A stretch of DNA of 64,000 nt from contig DKFM01000005.1 of the NCBI GenBank assembly GCA_002452815.1, forward strand, positions 1-64,000, given 5' to 3'. Origin of the DNA: Rhodobacteraceae bacterium UBA6796 (lineage in GTDB: Bacteria; Pseudomonadota; Alphaproteobacteria; Rhodobacterales; Rhodobacteraceae). The position numbers and the translations under genes were made by a program. Below, in pieces: positions 35,959-45,182 of this stretch; the stretch's first letter is position 1, and each line of letters opens with the position of its first letter. A model generated the notes under the pieces. The model saw only the letters and a list, made by a program, of their open reading frames with translations, ran no database searches and was not told the DNA's origin.

Positions 35959-36522
35959 ATGTTTTACAAGGACGAACGGCTGGCGCTGTTCATCGACGGA
36001 TCGAACCTGTATGCGGCCGCCAAGGCACTGGGGTTCGATATCGACTACAAACTGCTGCGACAGGAATTCGAACGTCGCGGAAAACTGGTGCGTGCATTCT
36101 ACTATACTGCGCTGTTGGAAAACGAGGAATATTCCCCGATCCGGCCGCTGGTCGACTGGCTGCATTACAACGGCTACGCGATGGTCACCAAACCGGCCAA
36201 GGAATACACCGACTCCATGGGGCGACGTAAGGTCAAGGGCAACATGGACATCGAACTGGCCGTCGACGCGATGGAACTGGCGCCGCGGCTCGATCATGCG
36301 GTGCTGTTCTCGGGCGACGGCGATTTCCGCCCGCTGGTCGAAAGCCTGCAACGCCAGGGCGTGCGTGTCTCTGTCGTCTCGACCATCCGCAGCCAGCCGC
36401 CGATGATTGCCGACGAGTTGCGCCGCCAGGCCGACAACTTCATCGAACTGGACGCATTGCGCGACGTGATCGGGCGTCCGCCGCGCGAACCGCGTGACAG
36501 CGACGGGGTGGCAGAGTCCTGA
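35959..36522 (+). CDS. NYN-domain protein, LabA/DUF88 family
   Basis: This 187-aa protein of the NYN (PIN-like) family opens ALFIDGSNLYAAAKALG (first acidic site, Asp13), continues with KGNMDIELAVDAMELA and LFSGDGDFRPLVE (third acidic cluster, about residues 115-122), and ends in a short acidic tail. The three acidic clusters suggest a metal-dependent RNase; the cellular RNA target is unknown. It is monocistronic: the upstream gene folK is divergent and a terminator follows at 36543. Confidence 0.88.
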   Translation: MFYKDERLALFIDGSNLYAAAKALGFDIDYKLLRQEFERRGKLVRAFYYTALLENEEYSPIRPLVDWLHYNGYAMVTKPAKEYTDSMGRRKVKGNMDIELAVDAMELAPRLDHAVLFSGDGDFRPLVESLQRQGVRVSVVSTIRSQPPMIADELRRQADNFIELDALRDVIGRPPREPRDSDGVAES

Positions 36523-36542
36523 TCTGCCGACTATGTGTAGCG

Positions 36543-36572
36543 AAGGGCGCGCGCGGGGTCGTGCGCCCTTTT
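36543..36572 (+). terminator. Terminator of the NYN gene
   Basis: AAGGGCGC / GCGCCCTT with a partly paired inner loop is followed by TT, 20 nt after the stop codon. Confidence 0.7.
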
Positions 36573-36588
36573 GCATTGGAGACCTCGC

Positions 36589-37035
36589 ATGCTCGAAACC
36601 GCCTCGCTGATCGGGCTGTTCTTTTCGGCGATGCTGGCCGCTTCGCCCATACCGATGCAGTCCGAAGTCGTCTTCGTCGCATTGCAGACCGCAGGGGACG
36701 TGCCCGTCTGGCAGATGATCGCGGTGGCAGGCGTTGGCAACACCCTGGGCGCGCTGATCACCTATGGGCTGGGCCGCGGGGTCACGCGCTGGCAAGATCG
36801 CAAATGGTTTCCCGCAACCCCGGCACAGATGGCCCGCGCACACCGCTGGTTCGAACGCTGGGGCCTGTGGCTCTTGCTGCTCAGCTGGGCGCCGGGCGGC
36901 GACCTCGTGTGCCTCATCACCGGGGTGCTGCGCATTTCGCTGTGGCATTTCATACCGCTGGTGTTCATCGCCAAGACCGGGCGCTATGCGGTCGTTGCCT
37001 GGCTGACAGCGCAGGCAATGGGGATGGCGGGATAA
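36589..37035 (+). CDS. YqaA-like membrane protein
   Basis: This 148-aa integral membrane protein has three or four hydrophobic segments and the family features [15 protein letters not shown] near residue 20, [48 protein letters not shown] and a terminal hydrophobic helix. It resembles YqaA and other small relatives of the DedA/VTT family, which are connected with lipid handling. The role is not established. GGAG precedes ATG 36589. Repeat copy 4 begins at its stop codon. Confidence 0.8.
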   Translation: MLETASLIGLFFSAMLAASPIPMQSEVVFVALQTAGDVPVWQMIAVAGVGNTLGALITYGLGRGVTRWQDRKWFPATPAQMARAHRWFERWGLWLLLLSWAPGGDLVCLITGVLRISLWHFIPLVFIAKTGRYAVVAWLTAQAMGMAG

Positions 37036-37127
37036 GGGGCGCTGCCCCCTCGGCCCGTGCCGGGCCTCACCCCCGGAGTATTTCGGCCAAGAAGAAGATC
37101 CCGCATTTCTTCTTGGCCCAAATACTC
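37036..37127. repeat. Dispersed intergenic repeat, copy 4 (long stem)
   Basis: After a G/C hairpin region (37036-37070) the core occurs twice in inverted orientation. Arms 37076-37096 (GAGTATTTCGGCCAAGAAGAA) and 37107-37127 pair over 21 bp with one mismatch and a 10-nt loop. It separates the YqaA-like gene and ispH. Confidence 0.8.
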
Positions 37128-37201
37128 ATCTTGCCACGCCCGCCAAAGGCTGGACGCCGGGGCAGGCGCGCATTAGGTCTGGGGCAAGCAAGGAGCGCGC
37201 G

Positions 37202-38149
37202 ATGAAACCTTCTTTGACCCTGTATCTGGCCGCCCCGCGCGGATTTTGCGCAGGCGTGGACCGGGCCATCAAGATCGTCGAGATGGCGATCGCGAAATGG
37301 GGGGCGCCGGTCTATGTGCGCCACGAGATCGTGCATAACAAGTTCGTCGTCGACAGCCTGCGCGACAAGGGCGCGGTCTTTGTCGAGGAACTGGACGAAT
37401 GCCCCGATGACCGCCCGGTGATCTTTTCCGCCCATGGCGTGCCGAAATCGGTGCCCGCCGAGGCCGCGCGGCGCCAGATGGTCTATGTCGATGCCACCTG
37501 TCCGCTGGTCAGCAAGGTGCATATCGAAGCCGAACGGCATTCCGAGGAAGGCCTGCAGATGGTGATGATCGGCCACGCGGGCCACCCCGAGGTGCTGGGC
37601 ACGATGGGGCAGTTGCCCGAGGGCGAGGTGCTGCTGGTTGAAACGCTCGAGGATGTGGCGACACTGGCGCCGCGCGATCCGACGCGGCTGGCCTGGATCA
37701 CCCAGACCACGCTGTCGGTCGACGACACCGCGGGGATCGTCGCCGCCCTGCAGGCGCGTTTTCCGGCCATTGTCGGCCCCGCCAAGGAAGACATCTGCTA
37801 TGCCACCACCAACAGGCAGGCGGCGGTCAAGGCGATCGCGGGCAAGATCGACGCGCTTCTGGTGATCGGCGCGCCGAACAGTTCGAACTCGCGCCGTCTG
37901 GTCGAGGTCGGCGCGGCGCAGGGCTGCGGCTATGCCCAGCTGGTGCAGCGCGCCACCGATATCGACTGGCGCGCGCTGGAGGGCGTCGCCTCGGTCGGCG
38001 TCACCGCCGGGGCCAGCGCGCCCGAGGTTCTGGTCGACGAGGTGATCGACGCCTTCCGCGACCGCTTCGATCTGACCGTCGAGCTGGTCGAAACCGCCCG
38101 CGAGGACATCGAATTCAAGGTCCCGCGCGTTCTGAGGGAACCTGCATGA
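37202..38149 (+). CDS. ispH: 4-hydroxy-3-methylbut-2-enyl diphosphate reductase
   Basis: IspH (315 aa) catalyses the last step of the MEP isoprenoid pathway, making IPP and DMAPP at a 4Fe-4S cluster. The three cluster cysteines lie in [12 protein letters not shown] (about residue 15), [12 protein letters not shown] (about 99) and [11 protein letters not shown] (about 199), and the catalytic Glu lies in the TTLSVDDT to TNRQ part of the family fold. It overlaps the LysE gene by 4 nt. Confidence 0.96.
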   Translation: MKPSLTLYLAAPRGFCAGVDRAIKIVEMAIAKWGAPVYVRHEIVHNKFVVDSLRDKGAVFVEELDECPDDRPVIFSAHGVPKSVPAEAARRQMVYVDATCPLVSKVHIEAERHSEEGLQMVMIGHAGHPEVLGTMGQLPEGEVLLVETLEDVATLAPRDPTRLAWITQTTLSVDDTAGIVAALQARFPAIVGPAKEDICYATTNRQAAVKAIAGKIDALLVIGAPNSSNSRRLVEVGAAQGCGYAQLVQRATDIDWRALEGVASVGVTAGASAPEVLVDEVIDAFRDRFDLTVELVETAREDIEFKVPRVLREPA

Positions 38150-38748
38150 GTATCGAATTTCTGCTGACCGCCTTCGTTGTCTGCCTCGCGCCGGGGATCG
38201 GCGTTGTCTACACCCTGTCCGTCACGCTGGGTCAGGGCCTGCGCGGCGGGCTTTGGGCAGCGTTTGGCTGTTCGGTGGCGACGCTGGCGCATATGGCGGT
38301 GGCGATGGCGGGGCTGGCGGCGGTGCTGCACAGCTCGGCCGTGCTGTTTCAGGCGGTGAAATATGCGGGCGTGGCCTATCTGATGTGGATGGCATGGGGC
38401 ACGCTGCGCGGCACCGGCGGGTTGCAGATCAGTGCCGCCGCGCCGCAGCCGGTGGTGCAGATCGTCCGGCGCGGCATCCTGCTGAACCTTCTGAACCCGA
38501 AACTGCCGATGTTCTTCATGGCCTTTCTGCCGCAGTTCATGGCGCCCACCGACGGCACCGGCGTGATGCTGGGTCTGGGGCTGGCCTTTGCGGGCATGAC
38601 GTTTGCGGTGTTTGTGGGCTATGCGATGCTGGCGGCCTCTGGGCGGCAGGCGGTGCTGGGGCGCCCGGCGGTCATGGCCTGGATGCGGCGGGCCTTTGCG
38701 GCGTCTTTCGCGGCCTTGGGCTTGCGGCTGGCGCTGGAGCGGGCATAA
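38146..38748 (+). CDS. LysE-family translocator
   Basis: This 200-aa membrane protein has about five to six hydrophobic segments and the LysE/RhtB opening [32 protein letters not shown] in parts, followed by [17 protein letters not shown] and [22 protein letters not shown]. The family exports amino acids or related small molecules. The substrate is unknown. It is co-translated with ispH, with no evident metabolic connection. Confidence 0.87.
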   Translation: MSIEFLLTAFVVCLAPGIGVVYTLSVTLGQGLRGGLWAAFGCSVATLAHMAVAMAGLAAVLHSSAVLFQAVKYAGVAYLMWMAWGTLRGTGGLQISAAAPQPVVQIVRRGILLNLLNPKLPMFFMAFLPQFMAPTDGTGVMLGLGLAFAGMTFAVFVGYAMLAASGRQAVLGRPAVMAWMRRAFAASFAALGLRLALERA

Positions 38749-38774
38749 CGCGCGCTCTGACGAAAGGAATTGCG

Positions 38775-39233
38775 ATGCCCGAACTCTTTGCATGGACCGA
38801 TGGCGCCTGCTCCGGCAATCCCGGCCCGGGGGGCTGGGGCGTGCTGATGCGCGCGATGGAGGGCGACACCATCGTGAAAGAGCGCGAGCTGTCGGGCGGC
38901 GAGGCGGATACCACCAACAACCGGATGGAACTGCTGGCCGCGATCAACGCGCTGGAAGTGCTGAGCCGGGGCACCGCGCTGACCATCACCACCGACAGCG
39001 CCTATGTGAAGAACGGCGTCACCGGCTGGATCTTCGGCTGGAAGAAGAACGGCTGGAAAACGGCCGACCGCAAGCCGGTGAAAAATGTCGATCTGTGGCA
39101 GCGGCTGGATGCGGCGCAGGCCCGCCATCAGGTCACGTGGAAGTGGATCAAGGGGCACGCGGGCCACGCCGAGAATGAACGCGCCGATGAACTAGCCCGC
39201 GCCGCGATGGCGCCCTTCAAGCGCGCGAAATGA
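38775..39233 (+). CDS. rnhA: Ribonuclease HI
   Basis: RNase HI (152 aa) cuts RNA in RNA-DNA hybrids. The active-site acids are Asp9 in [18 protein letters not shown], Glu in [13 protein letters not shown] (about residue 48), Asp in [10 protein letters not shown] (about 70) and Asp in ERADELAR (about 138). The basic handle region [16 protein letters not shown] is present. AAAGGAAT precedes ATG 38775. It overlaps the downstream TRIC gene by 4 nt. Confidence 0.96.
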   Translation: MPELFAWTDGACSGNPGPGGWGVLMRAMEGDTIVKERELSGGEADTTNNRMELLAAINALEVLSRGTALTITTDSAYVKNGVTGWIFGWKKNGWKTADRKPVKNVDLWQRLDAAQARHQVTWKWIKGHAGHAENERADELARAAMAPFKRAK

Positions 39234-39889
39234 GCGGCTGGGCCACGGCGCTGGCAGGTCTGCCGGTGGGGGCGATCCTTGACTATGCCTCGGTGCTGAT
39301 CTTCGCGCTGACCGGCGCGCTGGTCGCCTCGCGTCAGCAGCTGGATCTGGTGGGATTCATCTTCATCGCCGCGCTGACGGCGGTCGGCGGCGGAACGCTG
39401 CGCGACCTGCTGCTGGGCCGCGATCCGGTGTTCTGGGTCGGCCGGCCCGATCTGATCGTGCTGATCGCCGGGGCTGCCATCGCGGTGTTCTTCACCGCGC
39501 ATCTGCTGGAAAGCCGTTACCGCGCGCTGCTGTGGCTGGATGCCTGCGCGCTGGCCGTTGCGGTGCCGGCGGGGGTGGCGGTGACGATGACGCTGGGCCA
39601 TGGCCCGGTGATCGTGCTGATCATGGGGGTGGTGACCGGATCGTTCGGAGGTTTGGCGCGCGATGTGGTCTGCAACGAGGTGCCGCTGACGCTGAAACAG
39701 GGTGAACTGTACCTCAGCTGCGCCTTTGCGGGGGCCGCGGTGGCCCTGCTGATGACCGCGGCGGGCTTTGCCGGGCTGCCCGCGCTGATCGCCTGCGGCG
39801 CGGTCACCTTCGCGCTGCGCGCCGGATCGCTGCGCTGGGGCTGGAAGCTGCCGGTCTACAAACCGCGCCCCCCGCGCACGCGCGGCTAA
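39230..39889 (+). CDS. TRIC/YadS-type cation channel family protein
   Basis: This 219-aa membrane protein has the duplicated three-helix layout of the UPF0126/TRIC family. The first repeat has [38 protein letters not shown] in segments, and the second has [20 protein letters not shown]. The glycine-rich GGGTLRD and GGLARD motifs are the kinked pore helices. Bacterial members conduct monovalent cations. Its last three bases are shared with the end of lrgB on the other strand. Confidence 0.87.
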   Translation: MSGWATALAGLPVGAILDYASVLIFALTGALVASRQQLDLVGFIFIAALTAVGGGTLRDLLLGRDPVFWVGRPDLIVLIAGAAIAVFFTAHLLESRYRALLWLDACALAVAVPAGVAVTMTLGHGPVIVLIMGVVTGSFGGLARDVVCNEVPLTLKQGELYLSCAFAGAAVALLMTAAGFAGLPALIACGAVTFALRAGSLRWGWKLPVYKPRPPRTRG

Positions 39890-40602
39890 AGAAACAGCCG
39901 CAGCACCAGCGGCGCCAGAAACGCCGTCAGCACCGCATTCAACCCCATCCCGATCGAGGCAAAGGCCCCTGCCGTATCGTGCACCTGAAACGCGCGCGCC
40001 GTGCCGATGCCATGCGCGGCAACCCCAGTGGCAAAGCCCCGCGCGCGCCAGTCGCGCAGCCCCAGCGCGTTCAGCATCGGCGTGACGAAGATCGCGCCGA
40101 TCATCCCGGTCAGCAGCACCAGAACCGCAGTCAGCGTGGGCTGGCCGCCCAGGGCCTCGGAAATCCCGATGGCAACCGGCGCGGTGGCCGATTTCGGCGC
40201 CAGCGAGGCCATCAGCGACGCATCCGCCCCCAGGGCCCAGGCGATCGCCAGCGCGGCGAAGACCGCCGTGAACGACCCCGCCAGCAGCGCCGCCGCAATC
40301 GGCAGCGCGGCGCGGCGGATCTGCCGCAGATTGGCCTGCAGCGGCACCGCCAGACACACCGTCGCCGGGCCCAGCATGAAATGCACGAACTGGGCGCCTT
40401 CGAAATAGTTGCTGTAGGGCGTCGCCGTCGCCCACAGCAGCACCGCCAGCAGGATCACCGCGATCATCACCGGATTGGCAATCGGCCTGCGCCCCGAAGC
40501 GCGAAACGCCGCATCGCCTGCCCAATAGGCGAACAGCGTGGCGCACAGCCACAACAACGGTTTGGAGGCCAGATAGGACCAGATCAGCGCGGCATCAGTC
40601 AT
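39886..40602 (-). CDS. lrgB: LrgB/CidB-family membrane protein
   Basis: This 238-aa protein has multiple membrane helices and the LrgB features LFAYWAGDAAFRASGRRPIANPVMIAV, LGPATVCLAVPLQAN, LAPKSATAPVAIGISEALGG (about residues 141-160) and AHGIGTARAFQ. LrgAB/CidAB pairs were described as holin-like modulators of murein hydrolases; pyruvate or glycolate transport has also been shown for homologues. It overlaps lrgA by 8 nt. Confidence 0.9.
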   Translation of the reverse strand: MTDAALIWSYLASKPLLWLCATLFAYWAGDAAFRASGRRPIANPVMIAVILLAVLLWATATPYSNYFEGAQFVHFMLGPATVCLAVPLQANLRQIRRAALPIAAALLAGSFTAVFAALAIAWALGADASLMASLAPKSATAPVAIGISEALGGQPTLTAVLVLLTGMIGAIFVTPMLNALGLRDWRARGFATGVAAHGIGTARAFQVHDTAGAFASIGMGLNAVLTAFLAPLVLRLFL

Positions 40603-40951
40603 CGGGATGGCTCCGCGTCAGGCGGGCGACAAGGGTGAAGGTCACCGCCCCCACAATGATTGCCGCCAGCGTCGAGACGACCAGCGCCAGCGCCAGCGCC
40701 GGGCCATATTTCGCCAGCGTCGGCAGATGCGCCACCACCCCCACACCCGCGGGCACGAACAACAGCGACAGATGCGCCAGCAGCCCCTGCGCCGTGGGCC
40801 GGATCAGCGCCCCCAGACGCGGGCTGAGCGACAGTGCCACAACCAGCCCGACCATCCCCAGAACCGGCCCCGGCAAGGGCAGGTGCGCTGCACGCGAGAT
40901 CACCTCACCCAGCAGCTGAAACAGAAAGACGATGGCAAGCGCGGGCACCAT
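40595..40951 (-). CDS. lrgA: LrgA/CidA-family membrane protein
   Basis: This 118-aa protein has four hydrophobic segments and the family phrases FLFQLLGEVISRAAHLPLPGPVLGM and LLFVPAGVGVVAHL. It is the small partner of LrgB. The start at 40951 has AAAGGAG upstream and gives the usual CidA length; the open frame upstream lacks similarity. The pair faces away from smc. Confidence 0.88.
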   Translation of the reverse strand: MVPALAIVFLFQLLGEVISRAAHLPLPGPVLGMVGLVVALSLSPRLGALIRPTAQGLLAHLSLLFVPAGVGVVAHLPTLAKYGPALALALVVSTLAAIIVGAVTFTLVARLTRSHPDD

Positions 40952-41030
40952 GGGTCGCTCCTTTCCTGCGGAAAACGAGCTCAGACTAGCGCCGCGCCCC
41001 CCATACGAAAAGGGAAAACCTCGCATATCT

Positions 41031-41039
41031 TGTGGATAA
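41031..41039 (-). promoter_or_regulatory. Perfect DnaA box upstream of smc
   Basis: TGTGGATAA on the plus strand is the reverse complement of the consensus DnaA box TTATCCACA. It is single, about 100 bp before the smc start and 80 bp before lrgA, in an otherwise featureless 188-bp gap. Confidence 0.5.
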
Positions 41040-41139
41040 GCGGCACGCTTCCGCCAGATCATGGGGTTCGGCGTTGACACGCCCCGCCCTGCACCCGAAA
41101 CTTGCAGGTCAACCCGAACGGAATCGGAAAGGCCCGCTA

Positions 41140-44100
41140 TTGCGCTTCTCCCGACTGCGACTCAATGGCTTCAAAAGCTTCGTGGACCCGACGGATCTGG
41201 TGATCCACGACGGGCTGACGGGGGTTGTCGGGCCCAATGGCTGCGGCAAGTCGAACCTGCTGGAGGCGCTACGCTGGGTGATGGGCGAAAACCGACCCAC
41301 CGCGATGCGCGGCGGCGGCATGGAGGACGTGATCTTTGCCGGTGCCGCCACCCGCGGGGCGCGCCATTTCGCCGAAGTGTCGCTGAGCATCGACAATACC
41401 GAACGGCTGGCGCCTTCGGGGTTCAACGATAGCGACACGCTGGAAATCGTGCGCCGGATCACCCGCGATGCTGGCTCGGCCTATAAGGTCAACACCAAGG
41501 ACGTGCGTGCGCGCGACGTGCAGATGCTGTTCGCCGATGCCTCGACCGGGGCGCAAAGCCCGGCCCTGGTGCGGCAGGGGCAGATTGCCGAGCTGATCAA
41601 CGCCAAGCCCAAGGCGCGGCGGCGCATTCTGGAAGAGGCGGCGGGGATTTCGGGCCTGTATCAGCGCCGCCACGAGGCCGAGCTGAAGCTGAACGGCGCC
41701 GAACAGAACCTGCTGCGCGTCGATGACGTGATCGAACAACTGGCCGCGCAATTGGCGCAGCTGGGGCGTCAGGCACGCCAAGCCGCGCGCTACCGCGAGA
41801 TCGGCGAGGCACTGCGCCGGGCCGAGGGGATGCTGCTGTATCGTCGCTGGCGCGAGGCCGATCTGGCCCGGGCCGAGGCAGAGGCAGGCCACCGCGACAG
41901 GGTGCAGGCTGCCGCGCAGGCCGAACTGACCGCGCGCGCCGCCGCCAGGGACCGGGCGACGCGCGAAGACGCCCTGCCGCCCTTGCGCGAGGAAGAGGCC
42001 GTGGCGGGCGCGATCCTGCAGCGCCTTGTGGTGCAGCGCGATCAGCTGACCGATCAGGAAATGCAGGCCGCACAGCGCATCGAAACGCTGAAGAACCGCA
42101 TCCTGCAACTGGACCGCGATATGGAGCGCGAGGCCGGGCTGAACCGGGACGCGGGCGAAACCATCGCGCGCCTCGAATGGGAACTGGGCCAGTTGGCAAA
42201 GGCCGCCGAAGGGCATGACGACAAGCTTTCCGCCGCCTCGGACATCGCGCAAGAGGCCGCTTCGGTCCTGCAAGATCGCGAGGCGACGCTCAGCGAGCTG
42301 ACCGAAGATGTCGCGCGGCTGGCAGCGCGCCACCAGTCGGCGCAACGTCTGGTGGCCGATACCCGCACCACCGCCGAGAAATCCGAAGCCGAAGCCGCGC
42401 GTGCCGAAGAGGCCGCGGCGCAGGCAGAAGAGGCGCTGGAACGCGCGGCCGAGGCCTTCGAGACCGCGCAAACCGCGCAGGAAGAAGCGCAGGAGATGGC
42501 CGAGGCCGCGGAAGAGGCCCTCGGCGCCGCCGAAGAGGCCCGCGCCGCGATCCAGTCGCGTGAAAGCGCGGCGCGGGCGATGCGCTCCGAAGCCGAGGGC
42601 GAGGCCGGGGCCCTGCGCGCCGAGGTCAGCGCGCTGGCCCGGCTGGTGGAACGGGAATCCGCGACCGGCAAGCAACTGCTGGATCGGGTGCGGGTCGACA
42701 AGGGCTATGAAGCGGCCCTTGGCGCGGCGCTGGCCGACGATCTGCGCGCGCCCGAGGTCGAGGCCGCGGCGAAATCCGGCTGGGGCCTGCTGCCCGATTA
42801 CGCCGCCGCCCAGCCCCTGCCCGTGGGGGTCGAACCGTTGTCGGCCCATGTCGAGGTGCCCGCCGTGCTGACCCGCCGGATCGCGCAAATCGGGCTGGTC
42901 GCCGACCGTGACGAAGGCGCGCGGCTGCAGGTGCAACTGGCCCCCGGGCAGCGGCTGGTGTCGATGGCGGGCGATCTGTGGCGCTGGGACGGGTTCCGCG
43001 CGGGGGCCGAGGATGCGCCCACCGCCGCGGCGCTGCGGCTGCAACAGCTGAACCGCCTGGTCGAATTGAAACGCGATCTGGAAGATGTCGCGGCCCGGGC
43101 CGAGGGCGCACGGCAGGCACATGAAATGCTGACCCGTCAGCTGGCCGAAGCCAGCGCCGCCGATGCCCGTGCCCGCGAGGCGCGCCGCACCGCCGATCAG
43201 CGCGTGGCCGAGGCGGGCCGCGCGCTGAGCCGGGCCGAGGCCGACCGCGCGCTCAGCGCCTCGAAACTGGAAAGCGCGGGGCTGGCCGTCAACCGCCATG
43301 CCGAGGCCGCCAGTGCCGCGCGGATGGCCCTGCGCGAGGCCGAGGGCCAGCTTGCCGCACTGCCCGATCTGGACGCCGCCCGCGCCGAGGTGGACGCGGT
43401 GAAAATGGCGGTCGAGGCGGCGCGGGTCACGATGCTGACCCGGCGTTCTGCCCATGACGAGATCCGCCGCGAGGGCGAGGCCCGGCTGCGGCGGCGGCAA
43501 GAGGTCACCAAGGAGCTATCGGGCTGGAAGCACAGGTTGGAGACGGCCGAGAAACGCTCGACCGAGCTGGCGGCGCGGCGCGAGGAGACCGAAGCCGAAC
43601 TGGAAGAAGCCGCGGCCGTGCCCGAAGAGCTGGCCGCCAAACGCGACGAGCTGAACGAGGCGATCGACACGGCCGAAGCGCGCCGCACCGCTGCCGCCGA
43701 TGCGCTGGCCGCCGCCGAAGGCGCGCTGCGCGAGGCGCAGATCGCCGAACGCGACGCGGAACGGCTGGCGGGCGAGGCGCGCGAAGCCCGCGCCCGCGCC
43801 GAAGCCCGTGTCGAAGCCGCCCGCGAAACCGTCGCGCATGCCGCCGAGCGGATCACCGACGAGACCGAACAGACGCCCCAGACCCTGCTGGAAAGTCTGG
43901 ATGCCGACCCCGATCAGATGCCCTCGGCCGAGGATCTGGAAATCGAGGTCGGACGGCTGAAACGCGGGCGCGACGCGCTTGGCGCGGTCAACCTGCGCGC
44001 CGAGGAAGACGCCCGCGAGGTGCAGACCGAACACGATGCGCTGGTGCAGGAAAAGACCGATCTGGAAGAGGCGATCCGCAAGCTGCGCGCGGGCATCTCG

Positions 44101-44598
44101 GGGCTGAACCGCGAGGGGCGCGAACGCCTGCTGACCGCCTTCGAACAGGTCAACGAAAGCTTCCGCACGCTGTTCACCCACCTCTTCGGCGGCGGCACGG
44201 CGAACCTGCAGCTGGTTGAAAGCGACGATCCGCTGGAGGCGGGGCTGGAAATCATGTGCCAGCCGCCGGGCAAGAAGCTCAGCACGCTGTCGCTTCTGTC
44301 GGGCGGCGAGCAGACGCTGACCGCGATGGCGCTGATCTTCGCGGTGTTCCTGGCCAACCCCGCGCCGATCTGCGTGCTCGACGAGGTGGACGCGCCGCTT
44401 GATGACGCCAACGTCACCCGGTTCTGCGACCTGCTGGACGAAATGACCCGGCGCACCGACACGCGGTTCCTGATCATCACCCACCACGCGGTGACGATGA
44501 GCCGGATGGACCGGCTGTTCGGCGTGACAATGCAGGAACAGGGTGTGAGCCAGCTGGTCTCGGTCGATCTGAAACGGGCCGAGGCGCTGGTGGCCTGA
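41140..44598 (+). CDS. smc: Chromosome segregation protein SMC
   Basis: SMC (1152 aa) is the ATPase that organises and separates the chromosome together with ScpA and ScpB. It has Walker A GPNGCGKSNLLEALRW (about residue 32), a long coiled coil rich in Ala/Glu/Arg, a hinge at about 510-650, a second coiled coil, the signature LSLLSGGEQTLTAMAL (about 1052) and Walker B ICVLDEVDAPLDD. The start is TTG 41140 with GGAAAGG upstream; conserved sequence begins there (LRFSRLRLNGFKSFVD). It ends at repeat copy 5. scpAB are not nearby. Confidence 0.95.
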   Translation: MRFSRLRLNGFKSFVDPTDLVIHDGLTGVVGPNGCGKSNLLEALRWVMGENRPTAMRGGGMEDVIFAGAATRGARHFAEVSLSIDNTERLAPSGFNDSDTLEIVRRITRDAGSAYKVNTKDVRARDVQMLFADASTGAQSPALVRQGQIAELINAKPKARRRILEEAAGISGLYQRRHEAELKLNGAEQNLLRVDDVIEQLAAQLAQLGRQARQAARYREIGEALRRAEGMLLYRRWREADLARAEAEAGHRDRVQAAAQAELTARAAARDRATREDALPPLREEEAVAGAILQRLVVQRDQLTDQEMQAAQRIETLKNRILQLDRDMEREAGLNRDAGETIARLEWELGQLAKAAEGHDDKLSAASDIAQEAASVLQDREATLSELTEDVARLAARHQSAQRLVADTRTTAEKSEAEAARAEEAAAQAEEALERAAEAFETAQTAQEEAQEMAEAAEEALGAAEEARAAIQSRESAARAMRSEAEGEAGALRAEVSALARLVERESATGKQLLDRVRVDKGYEAALGAALADDLRAPEVEAAAKSGWGLLPDYAAAQPLPVGVEPLSAHVEVPAVLTRRIAQIGLVADRDEGARLQVQLAPGQRLVSMAGDLWRWDGFRAGAEDAPTAAALRLQQLNRLVELKRDLEDVAARAEGARQAHEMLTRQLAEASAADARAREARRTADQRVAEAGRALSRAEADRALSASKLESAGLAVNRHAEAASAARMALREAEGQLAALPDLDAARAEVDAVKMAVEAARVTMLTRRSAHDEIRREGEARLRRRQEVTKELSGWKHRLETAEKRSTELAARREETEAELEEAAAVPEELAAKRDELNEAIDTAEARRTAAADALAAAEGALREAQIAERDAERLAGEAREARARAEARVEAARETVAHAAERITDETEQTPQTLLESLDADPDQMPSAEDLEIEVGRLKRGRDALGAVNLRAEEDAREVQTEHDALVQEKTDLEEAIRKLRAGISGLNREGRERLLTAFEQVNESFRTLFTHLFGGGTANLQLVESDDPLEAGLEIMCQPPGKKLSTLSLLSGGEQTLTAMALIFAVFLANPAPICVLDEVDAPLDDANVTRFCDLLDEMTRRTDTRFLIITHHAVTMSRMDRLFGVTMQEQGVSQLVSVDLKRAEALVA

Positions 44599-44602
44599 GC
44601 AG

Positions 44603-44656
44603 AGGGGGCGCTGCCCCCGCCTGCGGCCCCCCGGGATATTTCGACCAGAGAGAAAT
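44603..44656. repeat. Dispersed intergenic repeat, copy 5
   Basis: GGGGGCGCTGCCCCC forms a hairpin 4 nt after the smc stop and is followed by CCCCCCGGGATATTTCGACCAGAGAGAAATA. Confidence 0.75.
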
Positions 44657-44723
44657 ACAGGGTTTGGGCTTGCAGGGGCGGCGGCGCGGTCCTAGCCTCC
44701 GCGCGACAAGGATGGAGGCCCTC

Positions 44724-45182
44724 ATGGCAAAGATCGAGAACCGTCTGGCAGAGCTGGGCATCACCCTGCCCGCCGCCCCCGCACCGGCCGCGAACTATGT
44801 GCCCTTCGTGCGCACGGGCAATCAGCTGTTCGTGTCGGGGCAGATTTCTGCCACGGCAGAAGGGTTGATTACCGGGAAGCTGGGCGCAGATCTTGCGACC
44901 GAGGAGGGCGCGGCGGCAGCGCGGCGCTGCGGGTTGTCGCTGATTGCGCAGGCCAAGGCCGCGCTTGGCGATCTGGACCGTGTGGTGCGGGTGGTGAAAC
45001 TGGTGGGCTTTGTCAATTCGACGCCCGAATTCATCGAACAGCCCAAGGTCGTCAACGGCTGTTCCGACCTGATGGTCGAGGTCTTCGGCGAGGCCGGGCG
45101 GCACGCGCGCTCGGCGGTGTCGGCGGCATCCTTGCCACTGGGTGTGGCGGTGGAAATCGAGGCGATCTTCGAGGTCGCCTGA
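44724..45182 (+). CDS. RidA-family protein
   Basis: This 152-aa protein matches the YjgF/RidA superfamily, trimeric enzymes that hydrolyse reactive enamine/imine intermediates. Visible features are the N-terminal RLAELGITLP, LFVSGQISATAEG and the C-terminal ARSAVSAASLPLGVAVEIEAIFEV, with the conserved Arg of RSAV. It is of the longer subgroup rather than RidA proper (about 128 aa). GGAGG precedes ATG 44724. The stop overlaps the GDPD start by one base. Confidence 0.88.
   Translation: MAKIENRLAELGITLPAAPAPAANYVPFVRTGNQLFVSGQISATAEGLITGKLGADLATEEGAAAARRCGLSLIAQAKAALGDLDRVVRVVKLVGFVNSTPEFIEQPKVVNGCSDLMVEVFGEAGRHARSAVSAASLPLGVAVEIEAIFEVA

Noticed and set aside
41269..43500. 743-codon open frame antisense to smc
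   Set aside because: Such long antisense frames are expected opposite Ala/Glu-rich coiled-coil coding in GC-rich DNA; the smc reading is unambiguous and the antisense product resembles no family.
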